A stretch of 64,000 nt of DNA from Nocardioides ferulae (GCF_003660455.1 NZ_QZVR01000002.1:1-64000); one strand, 5' to 3'; positions 45,517-55,862 are shown, counted from the stretch's first letter. Notes: a model not told the origin generated them from the sequence alone. Translations and numbers: made by a program.

Positions 45517-46488
45517 GTGCCGGCCGAGGTCAGTCCCACCGCCCGTGCCCTGCGCTGCTTGGCGCTGCTGCAGAGCCGCCCCGGGGTCACCGCCGCCGAG
45601 ATCGCCGAGCGGCTGGGCGTCACCGACCGGGCCGCGCGCCGCTACGTGCAGATCCTGCGCGAGGCCGAGGTCCCGATCGAGTCGGTCCGCGGACCGCATG
45701 GCGGCTATCGGCTGGGCCGCGGCGTCCGGCTCCCACCGGTGCTGTTCACCCAGTCCGAGGCGTTGGCACTCGTGATGGCGCTGCTCGACGGCCGCCGGGG
45801 GCCCGAAGGCGAGGGCGATCTGGTCGACGACGCCATGGGCAAGGTGGTGCGGGCCCTGCCCGAGGCGGTCGGGCGGGAGGCGGCGACCCTGCGCGCCTAC
45901 GCGGCGGCGACGCCGGAGCGGCACTGGAACCGGCCGGATCCGTCGGTGGCCAGCGACCTCGTGGCCGCGCTCGCGGCCCGACGCCGGGTTCGGCTGACCT
46001 ACCGGGGCGAGTCCGGCACGGAGCGCGAGCTGGAGGTCGAGCCCTGGGCGGTCGTGGCCAGGCACGGACGGTGGTACCTGCTGGGGCACTCCCTGAGCGC
46101 CGCAGCGACCCGCACCTATCGCCTCGACCGGGTCCACGCGGTCGCCCAGACCGACCACCCGTGCCGACCTCCCGACGGGCTCGACCCGGTGGCGGCGCTC
46201 GAGGAGCAGCTGACCCGTGGCTGGGGGACGCCGACGAGGGTGGTGTTCGAGGCATCCGCCGAGCAGGTGGCGCCGTGGGTGTTCCCGGCCATGGGCCGGC
46301 TCGATCCACTGCCCGGCTCCCAGGGCCGGCGGTGCGTGCTCGTCGGCAGCACGCGCAACCCCGCCATGTACGCCGGCGAGTGGCTGGCCCGGGTGCCGTT
46401 CGACTTCCGGGTGGAGGGCGGCCCGGAGCTCACCGCGGCGGTCCAGGCGCTCGCCGGGCGGCTGGTTCGGGCGGTCGAGTCACCGTGA
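45517..46488 (+). CDS. YafY-type transcriptional regulator with HTH and WYL domains
   Basis: This 323-residue protein has an N-terminal winged helix (TARALRCLALLQSRPGVTAAEIAERLGVTDRAARRYVQILREAEVPIES) with the GPHGGYRLGRG wing. The WYL domain is near residues 145-220 (RRVRLTYRGESGTERELEVEPWAVVARHGRWYLLGH, then RTYRLDRVHAV), followed by the WCX C-terminal extension. WYL proteins sense nucleic acids or small ligands; PafB and PafC belong here, but those occur as a pair or fusion. This single gene next to a hydrolase looks like a local regulator. The GTG lies six bases after TATCGT. Confidence 0.9.
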   Translation: MPAEVSPTARALRCLALLQSRPGVTAAEIAERLGVTDRAARRYVQILREAEVPIESVRGPHGGYRLGRGVRLPPVLFTQSEALALVMALLDGRRGPEGEGDLVDDAMGKVVRALPEAVGREAATLRAYAAATPERHWNRPDPSVASDLVAALAARRRVRLTYRGESGTERELEVEPWAVVARHGRWYLLGHSLSAAATRTYRLDRVHAVAQTDHPCRPPDGLDPVAALEEQLTRGWGTPTRVVFEASAEQVAPWVFPAMGRLDPLPGSQGRRCVLVGSTRNPAMYAGEWLARVPFDFRVEGGPELTAAVQALAGRLVRAVESP

Positions 46489-46651
46489 CGGCCGGACGAT
46501 CTCCTGCGTGGCGCCACTTCTGCACAAATGTGCGGTGCATGAAGTTGCCGATAGGCCAGGTCCTCCGCGGCTCGCTAGGTTCGCGGCGGGTGCCAACTCG
46601 GGCAGCCACCCGACGCGGTCGCGACCCGACCGCGTGATGATCGGAGAACAC

Positions 46652-48388
<1,737 letters not shown>

Positions 48389-48421
48389 TGCGGACCTGAG
48401 CCACAGCCACCACCACGGGCG

Positions 48422-48451
48422 GGGCCCGGCGGCACACCAGCCGCCGGGCCC
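48422..48451 (+). terminator. Terminator after the S8 protease
   Basis: GGGCCCGGCGGC and its exact complement (12 bp) pair around a six-base loop, 33 bases after the stop, followed by TGTCTG. Confidence 0.8.
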
Positions 48452-48468
48452 TGTCTGACGCCCGGGCC

Positions 48469-48504
48469 GGTGGTCGGTGGTCGGTGGTCGCGCCTGCCGA
48501 GACC
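48469..48504 (+). repeat. Dispersed intergenic repeat: three GGTGGTC units plus GCCTGCCGAGACC
   Basis: Three adjacent 7-base GGTGGTC units are followed by GCGCCTGCCGAGACC. The same motif, with GAGCCTG in place of GCGCCTG, forms tandem copies at 13004-13060. Here it lies between the protease terminator and the end of the antiporter gene. Confidence 0.7.
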
Positions 48505-48508
48505 CGGT

Positions 48509-49624
48509 CTACGGCTGCACGGACAGGAAGAGGAACGCGGCGAAGAGCACCAGGTGGACGACTCCCTGGAGGGTCTTGGCCCGGCCCTGCACGACCGTGA
48601 GCACGCTGACCACCACCGAGAGCGCGAGCAGCACCAGGTGGGTCGGCTCCAGCCCCAGCACCAGCGGGCCCTCGAGCCAGATCATCGCGATCGCGATCGT
48701 GGGGATGGTCAGCCCGATCGAGGCCATCGCCGAGCCGTAGGCGAGGTTCAGGCTGATCTGCACCCGGTCGCGCGCCGCGTTGCGGACCGCGGCGATCGAC
48801 TCCGGGGCCAGGACCAGCAGCGCGATCACGACGCCGACCACGGCGTAGGGCAACCCCAGGGCGCCCACGGCGTCCTCGATGGTGGGGGAGAGGAGCTTGG
48901 CCAGCCCGACGACCGCGACCAGCGACACCAGCAGCAGTCCGAGGCTGATCAGCGCGTCGCGGGTGGGCGGCGGGTCGGCGTGCTGGTCGCCGTCCTCGTC
49001 GAGCAGGCCGGTCATCCGGCCGTACTCGTCGCTGGTGACCGGCACGAAGAAGTCACGGTGCCGCACGGTCTGGGTGAACACGAACGCGCCGTAGAGCATC
49101 AGCGACGCGACGGCGGCGAAGGCCAGCTGGGAGGCGGAGTACTCGAGTCCGGCGCCGGAGGTGGTGAAGCTCGGCAGCACCAGGGTGACCCCCGCGAGCG
49201 CGATCACGGTCGAGAGCGCGGCGCCGGTGCCGGAGGCGTTGAAGCTGACGAGGTGGTGCTTGAGGGCGCCGATGAGCAGCGAGATGCCGACGATGCCGTT
49301 GACGGTGATCATCACCGCCGCGAAGACGGTGTCGCGGGCGTAGGTGCTGGCGCCGGACCCGCCGCCGGTCATCAGCATCACGATCAGGCCGACCTCGATC
49401 ACGGTGACCGCGACCGCGAGGATCAGTGAGCCGTAGGGCTCACCGACCTTGTGCGCCACCACCTCGGCGTGGTGGACCGCCGCCAGCACGCTGCCGACGA
49501 GCGCGGCCGCGATCGCCACGCGCACCACCACCGGGTCGTGCTCGACCCAGGTGACGGCCAGCAGCAGCAGCGCGACCACCGGCACCACGAGCGTCCAGCT
49601 GAACCTGCCGCGCACCCCGGTCAT
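48509..49624 (-). CDS. Calcium:proton antiporter (ChaA-type, CaCA superfamily)
   Basis: This 371-residue membrane protein has about eleven spans in two homologous halves. The first half has the acidic CaCA motif in HHAEVVAHKVGEPYGSLILAVAVTVIEVGLIV; the second has LLVLAPESIAAVRNAARDRVQISLNLAYGSAMASIGLTIP. Between them lies an acidic cytoplasmic loop (DEDGDQHADPP). Members exchange Ca2+, Na+ or K+ for protons and protect against cation or alkaline stress. The ATG at 49622-49624 is directly preceded by the palindrome CACCACGTGGTG. No strong ribosome-binding site is visible. It is divergent from the TIGR03960 radical-SAM gene. Confidence 0.9.
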   Translation of the reverse strand: MTGVRGRFSWTLVVPVVALLLLAVTWVEHDPVVVRVAIAAALVGSVLAAVHHAEVVAHKVGEPYGSLILAVAVTVIEVGLIVMLMTGGGSGASTYARDTVFAAVMITVNGIVGISLLIGALKHHLVSFNASGTGAALSTVIALAGVTLVLPSFTTSGAGLEYSASQLAFAAVASLMLYGAFVFTQTVRHRDFFVPVTSDEYGRMTGLLDEDGDQHADPPPTRDALISLGLLLVSLVAVVGLAKLLSPTIEDAVGALGLPYAVVGVVIALLVLAPESIAAVRNAARDRVQISLNLAYGSAMASIGLTIPTIAIAMIWLEGPLVLGLEPTHLVLLALSVVVSVLTVVQGRAKTLQGVVHLVLFAAFLFLSVQP

Positions 49625-49636
49625 CACCACGTGGTG
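49625..49636. promoter_or_regulatory. 12-bp palindrome CACCACGTGGTG at the antiporter start
   Basis: A perfect palindrome adjoins the antiporter ATG. TACATT, a possible -10 on the minus strand, lies immediately upstream of it. A protein bound here could control translation or transcription of the antiporter. This is position-based inference only. Confidence 0.35.
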
Positions 49637-49759
49637 AATGTAGGGCCGAGCGCCAAGGCGGCGGCCGAGGGGGCGAGGGTCCGCGGGGACTGCGTCCGTT
49701 GGCCTCCGGCGCGTACCCTTGGCGGCGCTCCCCGACCCCGATCCCACGAGGAAACACCT

Positions 49760-51760
49760 GTGTCCGTGACCGGTCTCGACACCCGAGCGCCCGAGTCCGT
49801 CTTCCCGCGGCTCGAGCCCAAGCTGCCGGGAGTGTCCAAGCCGATCCAGTACGTCGGCGGCGAGCTGAACTCGACCGTCAAGGACTGGGACTGCGGCGCC
49901 GGCGACTCCGGCGAGGGGCAGACCGTCCGGTGGGCGCTGATGTACCCCGACGCCTACGAGGTGGGGTTGCCCAACCAGGGCGTGCAGATCCTCTACGAGG
50001 TGCTCAACGAGCGCGACTGGATCATCGCCGAGCGCACCTACGCCGTGTGGCCCGACATGGAGAAGGTGATGCGGGAGGGCGACCAGCAGGGGCCGATCCC
50101 GCAGTTCACCGTCGACGGGCACCGCCCGGTCGCCGCCTTCGACGTCTTCGGGCTCAGTTTCTCCACCGAGCTGGGCTACACCAACATGCTCAACGCACTC
50201 GACCTGGCCGGCATCCCGCTGCACGCCGCCGACCGCACCGACGAGCACCCGGTGGTGCTGGCCGGCGGTCACGCCGCGTTCAACCCCGAGCCGATCGCCG
50301 ACTTCCTCGACGCCGCCGTGCTCGGCGACGGTGAGGAGGTCGTGCTGGCGATCTCCGAGGTGGTGCGCGAGTGGAAGGCCGAGGGGCGTCCGGGCGGGCG
50401 CGAGGAGCTGCTGCGCCGGCTCGCGGTCAGCGGTGGCGTCTACGTGCCGCGCTTCTACGACGTGGCCTACGGCGAGGACGGCGCGATCGAGGCGGTCGTG
50501 CCGAACCGGCCGGGCATCCCGTTCCGGGTGCGCAAGCACACCCTGATGGACCTCGACGCGTGGCCCTACCCGCGCAAGCCGCTGGTGCCGCTGGCCGAGA
50601 CCGTGCACGAGCGGTTCAGCGTCGAGATCTTCCGCGGCTGCACCCGCGGCTGCCGGTTCTGCCAGGCCGGCATGATCACCCGCCCGGTGCGGGAGCGCTC
50701 GATCTCCACGATCGGCGACATGGTCGAGAACGGCGTCCGCTCCACCGGCTTCGAGGAGGTGGGACTGCTCTCGCTCTCCAGCGCCGACCACACCGAGATC
50801 GGCGACGTCGCCAAGGGCCTGGCCGACCGCTACGACGGCACCAACGTCTCGCTGTCGCTGCCCAGCACCCGGGTCGACGCCTTCAACATCACCCTGGCCA
50901 ACGAGTTCTCCCGCAACGGGCGGCGGTCGGGTCTGACCTTCGCCCCGGAGGGCGGGTCGGAGCGGATGCGCAAGGTGATCAACAAGATGGTCACCGAGGA
51001 CGACCTGATCCGCACCGTCGCCGCGGCGTACTCCCACGGCTGGCGGCAGGTGAAGCTCTACTTCATGTGCGGGCTGCCGACCGAGACCGACGAGGACGTG
51101 CTGCAGATCGCCGAGCTGGCCAAGCGGGTGATCGCGACCGGCCGCGAGGTCTCGGGCCGCAACGACATCCGCTGCACCGTCTCGATCGGCGGGTTCGTGC
51201 CCAAGGCGCACACGCCGTTCCAGTGGGCCGCGCAGCTCGACCACGAGACCACCGACGAGCGGCTGAAGAAGCTGCGCGACACCGTCCGCGACGACAAGCG
51301 GTTCGGGCGCGCCATCGGCTTCCGCTACCACGACGGCAAGCCCGGCGTCATCGAGGGCCTGCTCTCGCGCGGCGACCGTCGGGTCGGCCGGATCCTCGAG
51401 GAGGTGTGGCGCGACGGCGGGCGGTTCGACGGCTGGAGCGAGCACTTCTCCTTCGACCGGTGGGTGGCCGCCGCCGAGCGGGCTCTCGCCGGCACCGTCG
51501 TCGACCTCGACTGGTTCACCATCCGCGAGCGCGACTACGACGAGGTGCTGCCCTGGGACCACCTCGACTCCGGTCTCGACAAGGACTGGCTGTGGAGTGA
51601 CTGGGAGGACGCCCTCGCGGTCGCCGACGGCAGCGCCGACATCGAGGTCGAGGACTGTCGCTGGACGCCGTGCTACGACTGCGGTGTCTGCCCGGAGATG
51701 AACACCGAGATCCAGATCGGCCCGACCGGGCAGAAGCTGCTGCCGCTCAGCGTGGTGTAG
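49760..51760 (+). CDS. TIGR03960-family radical SAM protein with B12-binding-like domain
   Basis: This 666-residue protein has an N-terminal cobalamin-binding-like domain (VRWALMYPDAYEVGLPNQGVQ, then DVFGLSFSTELGYTNMLNAL and VLAGGHAAFNPEPIADFLDA). The radical SAM core has Cys294, Cys298 and Cys301 in FRGCTRGCRFCQAG. The C-terminal region contains WTPCYDCGVCP, a possible extra metal site. The family nearly always occurs with TIGR03936 and often near RNase E; its reaction is not established. GAGGA stands eight bases before the GTG. Here its partner TIGR03936 lies 3.4 kb away, separated by four other genes. Confidence 0.92.
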   Translation: MSVTGLDTRAPESVFPRLEPKLPGVSKPIQYVGGELNSTVKDWDCGAGDSGEGQTVRWALMYPDAYEVGLPNQGVQILYEVLNERDWIIAERTYAVWPDMEKVMREGDQQGPIPQFTVDGHRPVAAFDVFGLSFSTELGYTNMLNALDLAGIPLHAADRTDEHPVVLAGGHAAFNPEPIADFLDAAVLGDGEEVVLAISEVVREWKAEGRPGGREELLRRLAVSGGVYVPRFYDVAYGEDGAIEAVVPNRPGIPFRVRKHTLMDLDAWPYPRKPLVPLAETVHERFSVEIFRGCTRGCRFCQAGMITRPVRERSISTIGDMVENGVRSTGFEEVGLLSLSSADHTEIGDVAKGLADRYDGTNVSLSLPSTRVDAFNITLANEFSRNGRRSGLTFAPEGGSERMRKVINKMVTEDDLIRTVAAAYSHGWRQVKLYFMCGLPTETDEDVLQIAELAKRVIATGREVSGRNDIRCTVSIGGFVPKAHTPFQWAAQLDHETTDERLKKLRDTVRDDKRFGRAIGFRYHDGKPGVIEGLLSRGDRRVGRILEEVWRDGGRFDGWSEHFSFDRWVAAAERALAGTVVDLDWFTIRERDYDEVLPWDHLDSGLDKDWLWSDWEDALAVADGSADIEVEDCRWTPCYDCGVCPEMNTEIQIGPTGQKLLPLSVV

Positions 51761-51787
51761 CCGCCGGGACGTGCCAGAATCCCGGCC

Positions 51788-52636
51788 GTGCCCCACCTGA
51801 GGGATCTCGCGTCCCGGAAGCTCTGGCGGCTCACCGGCCGGGAAGTCGATCTCGGGGACGGTGAGGCCTGGCTCAACGCCCCGATGAGCCGCTCGGAGCG
51901 GGTCGCGGACGGCTGGCTCGAGGCCGAGGCGGCTCACCGCGGCTGGTCGCTGGAGCCCGACGACCCGCGCGCGGGTCTGCTGCCGTCGATGGCGGCGCTG
52001 GACGGGCCCGGCTTCGACTCCACCCGCCTCCGGCCCGAGATCCGCGACTTCTACGAGCACACCGCGATGTGGGACATGGAGGTGTGGAGCAGCTGGTCGC
52101 CGCTTCTCTGGCCCGCCGGGGAGCTGATCGCACGCCTCTACAGCCGGCGGGTGGAGCAGCTCGCACTGCCGATGCGGCCCCTCGACGTCGCCCACGGCAT
52201 GGACAGCCGGGTCACCGTGGTCCGCGACCGTGACGGCCGCCAGGTCTCGGCCGCCTGGCTGCGCACGCTGCGCAGCAGCGGCCGCCACGTCTTCAGCGGC
52301 AACTACGCGACGCGCACCCTGCCCGGCGCCGACCGGCCCAGCGTGCACGTCGCGTTCCCGCTCGAGTCGGGCAACGTGCAGGTCTTCCTGCACCCCTCGG
52401 TCACCGACGGCGGCGGGTTGCTCCTCGAGTCGCCGCGGGGCCGGTTCGGGCAGGACGGCGCCTACGTCGTGGTGCGCGACGGCCGGGACGGCCGGCACTT
52501 CGCGGCCCGGGTGCCGCTGCACGAGACCTTCCACGTCCACGTCGACGCGCGGGGCGTGCTGCGCACCGACCACGAGCTGCGCTTGCGTGCGATGCCGGCG
52601 GCGCGGCTCCACTACAAGCTGGAGCCGGCGTCGTGA
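51788..52636 (+). CDS. Conserved actinobacterial protein of unknown function
   Basis: This 282-residue soluble protein contains LASRKLWRLTGREVDLGDGEAW, GLLPSMAALDGPGFDSTRLRPEIRDFYEHT, MEVWSSWSPLLWPAGELIARLYSRRVEQLALP, DVAHGMDSRVTVVRD, and HVAFPLESGNVQVFLHPSV. I recall similar unassigned proteins in other actinobacteria but no tested function, and I see no catalytic motif. CAGAAT lies seven bases before the GTG, so it appears to have its own leaderless promoter. Its stop overlaps the next gene by four bases (GTGA), making a coupled pair. The pair lies between two genes that are normally adjacent (TIGR03960 and TIGR03936). Confidence 0.75.
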   Translation: MPHLRDLASRKLWRLTGREVDLGDGEAWLNAPMSRSERVADGWLEAEAAHRGWSLEPDDPRAGLLPSMAALDGPGFDSTRLRPEIRDFYEHTAMWDMEVWSSWSPLLWPAGELIARLYSRRVEQLALPMRPLDVAHGMDSRVTVVRDRDGRQVSAAWLRTLRSSGRHVFSGNYATRTLPGADRPSVHVAFPLESGNVQVFLHPSVTDGGGLLLESPRGRFGQDGAYVVVRDGRDGRHFAARVPLHETFHVHVDARGVLRTDHELRLRAMPAARLHYKLEPAS

Positions 52637-52986
52637 GCATCCACTCGTTCCACCTCGCCGAGCTGCCCCGCCGGATGACGGCGCGGGCGCTCGTGCGCCC
52701 GCCGTCCGGTCGATCCGTCCCGGGTCTGGATGCGTCCGAGCCGCTCGCGTTGATGCGGCTGGGAGCGCCGACGGTGTCGCCGGACCGCCTGCAGTTGGGC
52801 CGCATCGCCGTCTTCGCCCAGTGGCGCGACGAGGCTGCGCTCGAGCGATTCCTGGCCGAGGACGCCCTCGGGCGCCACCTCGCCGGGGGCTGGCACGTGC
52901 GGCTGGAGTTCCTGCGCCGCTGGTCGGCGCTGAAGGCGTTGCCCGACCTGCCGGCGCGGACCGGCATCGTTCCGCCGGCCCGGTGA
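52633..52986 (+). CDS. Small protein of unknown function, possibly truncated monooxygenase-like relative
   Basis: This 117-residue protein starts SIHSFHLAELPRRMTARALV and contains LMRLGAPTVSPDRLQLGRIAVFAQWRDEAALERFLAEDALG and GGWHVRLEFLRRWSALKALPDLP. The FAQWRDEAALERFL segment resembles ferredoxin-fold monooxygenase-like proteins, for example the CrtA-like group. From memory, relatives continue for roughly another 100 residues, so this copy may lack its C-terminal half. A palindromic repeat (copy C) begins 12 bases after the stop. The GTG overlaps the preceding stop, so translation is coupled to the 51788 gene. Function is unknown. Confidence 0.65.
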   Translation: MSIHSFHLAELPRRMTARALVRPPSGRSVPGLDASEPLALMRLGAPTVSPDRLQLGRIAVFAQWRDEAALERFLAEDALGRHLAGGWHVRLEFLRRWSALKALPDLPARTGIVPPAR

Positions 52987-52997
52987 GTCACCGCGCC

Positions 52998-53053
52998 GAC
53001 CCGTCGATCGTTCCCGCGGGACACGGCGTGTCGCGGGGAATGATCGACGGGTC
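52998..53053 (+). repeat. Palindromic intergenic element, copy C
   Basis: Perfect 12-bp outer arms GACCCGTCGATC/GATCGACGGGTC enclose TTCCCGCG, an inner hairpin GACAC-GGC-GTGTC, and GCGGGGAA. The core CGGCGTGTCGCGG is shared with copies A and B. This is the most symmetrical copy. It lies between two convergent genes and could terminate both. Confidence 0.8.
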
Positions 53054-53062
53054 GCGGGCCGG

Positions 53063-53863
53063 CTACTCGCCGATCGGGCCGTCGAGCTTCGAGCCGTCGG
53101 TGGGGGCGGCCATGCAGGCCAGCTTGTCCCCGCTCTCGGGCTCGTCGGAGTCGGCGAAGGCGATGTAGAAGAGGTCGCCGGCGGCCAGCTGCGGCTGGGC
53201 CTCGGGGCTCTGGTCGAGGATCGCCTCGAGGCACAGGTCGATCGCGACGTCCTCGGTGTAGTCCGCGACGTCGTCGTCGCCCAGGCTGACCTGGGCGAGG
53301 ATCTCGGCGTCGTGGCTGCTCGAGCAGGACACCTCCTCGATGTCGCTGAGCTCGGCGACGTCCTTGTCGTCGTGGAGGCCGCTGGCGTTGACGCAGTCAC
53401 CGTCCTTGAGGTCGGCAGCCGAGGGGGTGTTGATGCCCACCACGACGGCCAGCACCACGAACCCGATCAGGGCCAGGGCCCACAGTGCGTCGATGATCAG
53501 CGCGGTGATAGCCAGCCCCTTGCCGCCGGCCTGGCCCTTCTTGACCCGGACCAGCACCAGGATGGCCAGCACGATCGAGACGATCCACGAGATGCCGACG
53601 CAACCGAAGATCGCCAGCACCAGCGCGGCGATCGCCAGACCCTTGGAGGGCTCGCCGCCGGAGGTGCCGCCGTACCCGGGCGGCGGGGGCGCGCCGTACC
53701 CGCCCGGCTGCGGTGGGCCGTAGGGGTTGTCCGCGGGCGAACCGTAGGCCGGCTGGCCGTACGGCTGCCCGTAGGGGGGCTGGCCGGGCTGAGGCTGCCC
53801 GTACGGCGGCTGCCCGCCCGGAGGCGGCTCGGAGGGCGGCGGCGGCGGAGGTGTGTTCGTCAT
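53063..53863 (-). CDS. DUF4190-domain membrane protein with Pro/Gly/Tyr-rich N-terminus and extracytoplasmic domain
   Basis: This 266-residue protein begins with about 70 residues of PPYGQP-type low complexity. A DUF4190 double span follows (GLAIAALVLAIFGCVGISWIVSIVLAILVLVRVKKGQAGGKGLAITALIID), then a third span (LALIGFVVLAVVVGIN). The outside domain of about 115 residues contains DLKDGDCVNASG, VSCSSSHDAEILAQV and IDLCLEAIL, with paired Cys. That domain resembles septum-formation or DUF4352/4333-like modules of actinobacteria. Function is unknown. TATCCT lies seven bases before the ATG, giving a leaderless start. Confidence 0.8.
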   Translation of the reverse strand: MTNTPPPPPPSEPPPGGQPPYGQPQPGQPPYGQPYGQPAYGSPADNPYGPPQPGGYGAPPPPGYGGTSGGEPSKGLAIAALVLAIFGCVGISWIVSIVLAILVLVRVKKGQAGGKGLAITALIIDALWALALIGFVVLAVVVGINTPSAADLKDGDCVNASGLHDDKDVAELSDIEEVSCSSSHDAEILAQVSLGDDDVADYTEDVAIDLCLEAILDQSPEAQPQLAAGDLFYIAFADSDEPESGDKLACMAAPTDGSKLDGPIGE

Positions 53864-53894
53864 CGCGTGCAGGATAGGGCCGAAGTGCCCGAGA

Positions 53895-55103
53895 TCATCG
53901 AGAAACGGCGCCGGACGCGCCGGAGCGCATCCCGAGCTCGTCCTCGACGAAGCCCGGCCGCGCCGCTCGCAGCCCCACGGCCACCAGCGGCACGACCAGC
54001 GCGAGGAGCAGCAGCAGCGGCCAGGTCCAGCCGCCGGTGGCCTCGTGCACCGCGCCCACCGCGAACGGGCCGGGCGCCGCCAGCAGGTAGCCGGCCGACT
54101 GGGTGAAGCCCGACAGCGCCGCGGTGCCCGCAGCGGTGCGCGAGCGCAGCCCGATGAGCGTCAGCACCAGCGGGAACGTGACGGTGCCGATGCCGATCAG
54201 CACCGCGGCGGGCACCGCCAGCGAGTACGGCGCGAGCAGCAGCAGCACGTAGCCGGCCGGGTAGCAGCCCATCACCGCCGCGAGCACCGCCCGCGGGTCA
54301 CGACGGCGGGCGGTGGCTGCCGGCAGCCAGAGCGACAACGGGATCGAGGTGGCCGCGACCAGGCCGACCAGGGCGCCGGCCGCCCCGGCGCCGTGGCCCG
54401 CGTCGCGCCACAGGGTGGCGAACCAGCCGAAGATCGCGTAGGCCTGCAGCGACTGGAGCCCGAAGAACGCCGCCATCGCCCACCCGAGTCGGGTGCTGGC
54501 CACCTCGGCGAAGCGGACGTCGTGTGGCGCGCGGTCCGGTGCGCGGTCGTGGGCGACGAGCGGCACCCAGGGGAGGGCGGCGAGAAGCGCGAGCGCCGCC
54601 CATGCCCCGAGACCGGCCCGCCAGCCCCCGAACCCCTCGGCCATCGGCACCGTCAGCGTCAGCGCTGCGGTCAGCCCCACCGCCAGCGCGGCGGTGTAGA
54701 GCGCGGTGACTGGGCCGACGCGGTCGGGGAAGTGCAGCTTGACCAGCGAGGGGAGTAGCACGTTGGCCACCGCCATGCCGGCGAGGGCCAGCATGGAGAG
54801 TGCGAGGAAGGCAGGCGCACCGCCCACCAGTACCCGGCCCAGCAGTCCGCCGACGACGGCCAGCAGCGCGAGCAGGGTCACCCGGTGGACGCCCACCACC
54901 CGGGCGGCGAGCGGCGCCAGCGCCCCGAAGCAGGCGAAGGCCAGGACGGGGAGCGAGGTGAGCAGCCCCGCCGAGGCGGCTGACATGCCCAGGCCGGCGC
55001 GGACCTCGGCGAGCACCGGCCCGACGCTCACGGCGGCCGGCCTGAGGTTGAGTGAGAGGAGCAGCAGCCCGGCGATCAGGAGGGCGGCGCTGCGACGGGT
55101 CAC
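53895..55103 (-). CDS. Major facilitator superfamily transporter, CynX/NimT type
   Basis: This 402-residue protein has twelve spans. It begins SAALLIAGLLLLSLNLRPAAVSVGPVLAEVRAGLGMSAASAGLLTSLPVLAFACFG, where the NLRPA and GPVL motifs mark the CynX/NimT group. Members transport cyanate, nitroimidazoles or other small compounds; the substrate is not deducible here. I chose the GTG at 55101-55103 because CACCAT lies seven bases upstream and the hydrophobic first span starts seven residues in. It is divergent from the TIGR03936 gene, with 42 bases between starts. No cyanase gene is nearby. Confidence 0.88.
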   Translation of the reverse strand: MTRRSAALLIAGLLLLSLNLRPAAVSVGPVLAEVRAGLGMSAASAGLLTSLPVLAFACFGALAPLAARVVGVHRVTLLALLAVVGGLLGRVLVGGAPAFLALSMLALAGMAVANVLLPSLVKLHFPDRVGPVTALYTAALAVGLTAALTLTVPMAEGFGGWRAGLGAWAALALLAALPWVPLVAHDRAPDRAPHDVRFAEVASTRLGWAMAAFFGLQSLQAYAIFGWFATLWRDAGHGAGAAGALVGLVAATSIPLSLWLPAATARRRDPRAVLAAVMGCYPAGYVLLLLAPYSLAVPAAVLIGIGTVTFPLVLTLIGLRSRTAAGTAALSGFTQSAGYLLAAPGPFAVGAVHEATGGWTWPLLLLLALVVPLVAVGLRAARPGFVEDELGMRSGASGAVSR

Positions 55104-55145
55104 CTGCCTGATGGTGGCAGGAGGGGTCTCACCTACCCTGTGCGG

Positions 55146-55862
55146 GTGCGTGAGCAGCCCGAGCAACAGGCCCCACCGGCGCAGCGTCTGCGCATCCGGT
55201 ACGCCAAGCGCGGGCGGCTCCGGTTCACCAGCCACCGCGACTTCAGCCGGGCCTTCGAGCGGGCGGTGGTCCGGGCCCGGATCCCGATGGCCTACTCCTC
55301 CGGGTTCAACCCCCATCCCCGCATCTCCTATGCCAACGCCGCCCCCACCGGGGCGGCCAGCGAGGCGGAGTACCTCGAGATCGGGCTGGCGCAGGTGCTG
55401 GACCCGGCGGCGGTCCAGGAGTCGCTGGCCGAGGCACTGCCAGACGGCCTCGACGTCGTGGAGGTCGTGGAGTCCCCGGGCGGCGCGCTGGCCGACCGGC
55501 TCGAGGCCAGCCGGTGGTGGGTGGACCTGGTTGCGCCCCCGCTGGAGGCCGAGGCCGCGGTGGTGACCTTCCTGGCCGCCGAGTCCGTGCCGGTCGAGCG
55601 GATGACCAAGAAGGGGCTGCGCCAGTTCGACTGCCGTGCCGCGGTGGTGGCCCTGGGCGTCGAGCCACGCGACACGGGATCGCGGCTCGACCTGGTCCTC
55701 CGGCACGGCACCCCGTCGGTGCGGCCCGACGACGTGCTGTCCGGCCTGGCGAGCGTCTCCGGCCTCGAGATCGGGTCGGCGCCGCTGCTCACGAGGCTCG
55801 CCCAGGGGCCCCTGGACCCCACCACCGGCGAGGTCGGCGACCCGCTGCACTCGCCGCGATAA
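55146..55862 (+). CDS. TIGR03936 family (DUF2344) radical-SAM-associated protein
   Basis: This 238-residue protein has the family pattern RLRIRYAKRGRLRFTSHRDFSRAFERAVVRARIPMAYSSGFNPHPRISYANAAPTG, followed by YLEIGL and MTKKGLRQFDCRAAVV. It is the usual partner of the TIGR03960 radical SAM protein and in some genomes is fused to it, so the two probably act on the same substrate, possibly RNA. That function is not proven. TACCCT lies six bases before the GTG at 55146, which favours it over the GTG at 55140. RNase E follows, the standard order. Confidence 0.9.
   Translation: MREQPEQQAPPAQRLRIRYAKRGRLRFTSHRDFSRAFERAVVRARIPMAYSSGFNPHPRISYANAAPTGAASEAEYLEIGLAQVLDPAAVQESLAEALPDGLDVVEVVESPGGALADRLEASRWWVDLVAPPLEAEAAVVTFLAAESVPVERMTKKGLRQFDCRAAVVALGVEPRDTGSRLDLVLRHGTPSVRPDDVLSGLASVSGLEIGSAPLLTRLAQGPLDPTTGEVGDPLHSPR

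Noticed and set aside
45517-46488. The WYL regulator as PafB or PafC itself
   Set aside because: PafB and PafC lie together next to proteasome or tat genes. This single gene has no such neighbours and pairs with a hydrolase, so it is more likely an ordinary YafY-type regulator.
48509-52612. Very long open frames on the strand opposite known genes (for example 48509-52612 extended, 53895-57692, 56149-60339, 8832-11207, 31394-34078)
   Set aside because: High GC leaves few stops in shadow frames. These run antisense to genes with clear domains, have Arg/Gly/His-rich translations with no motifs, and contain the real genes only as internal parts.
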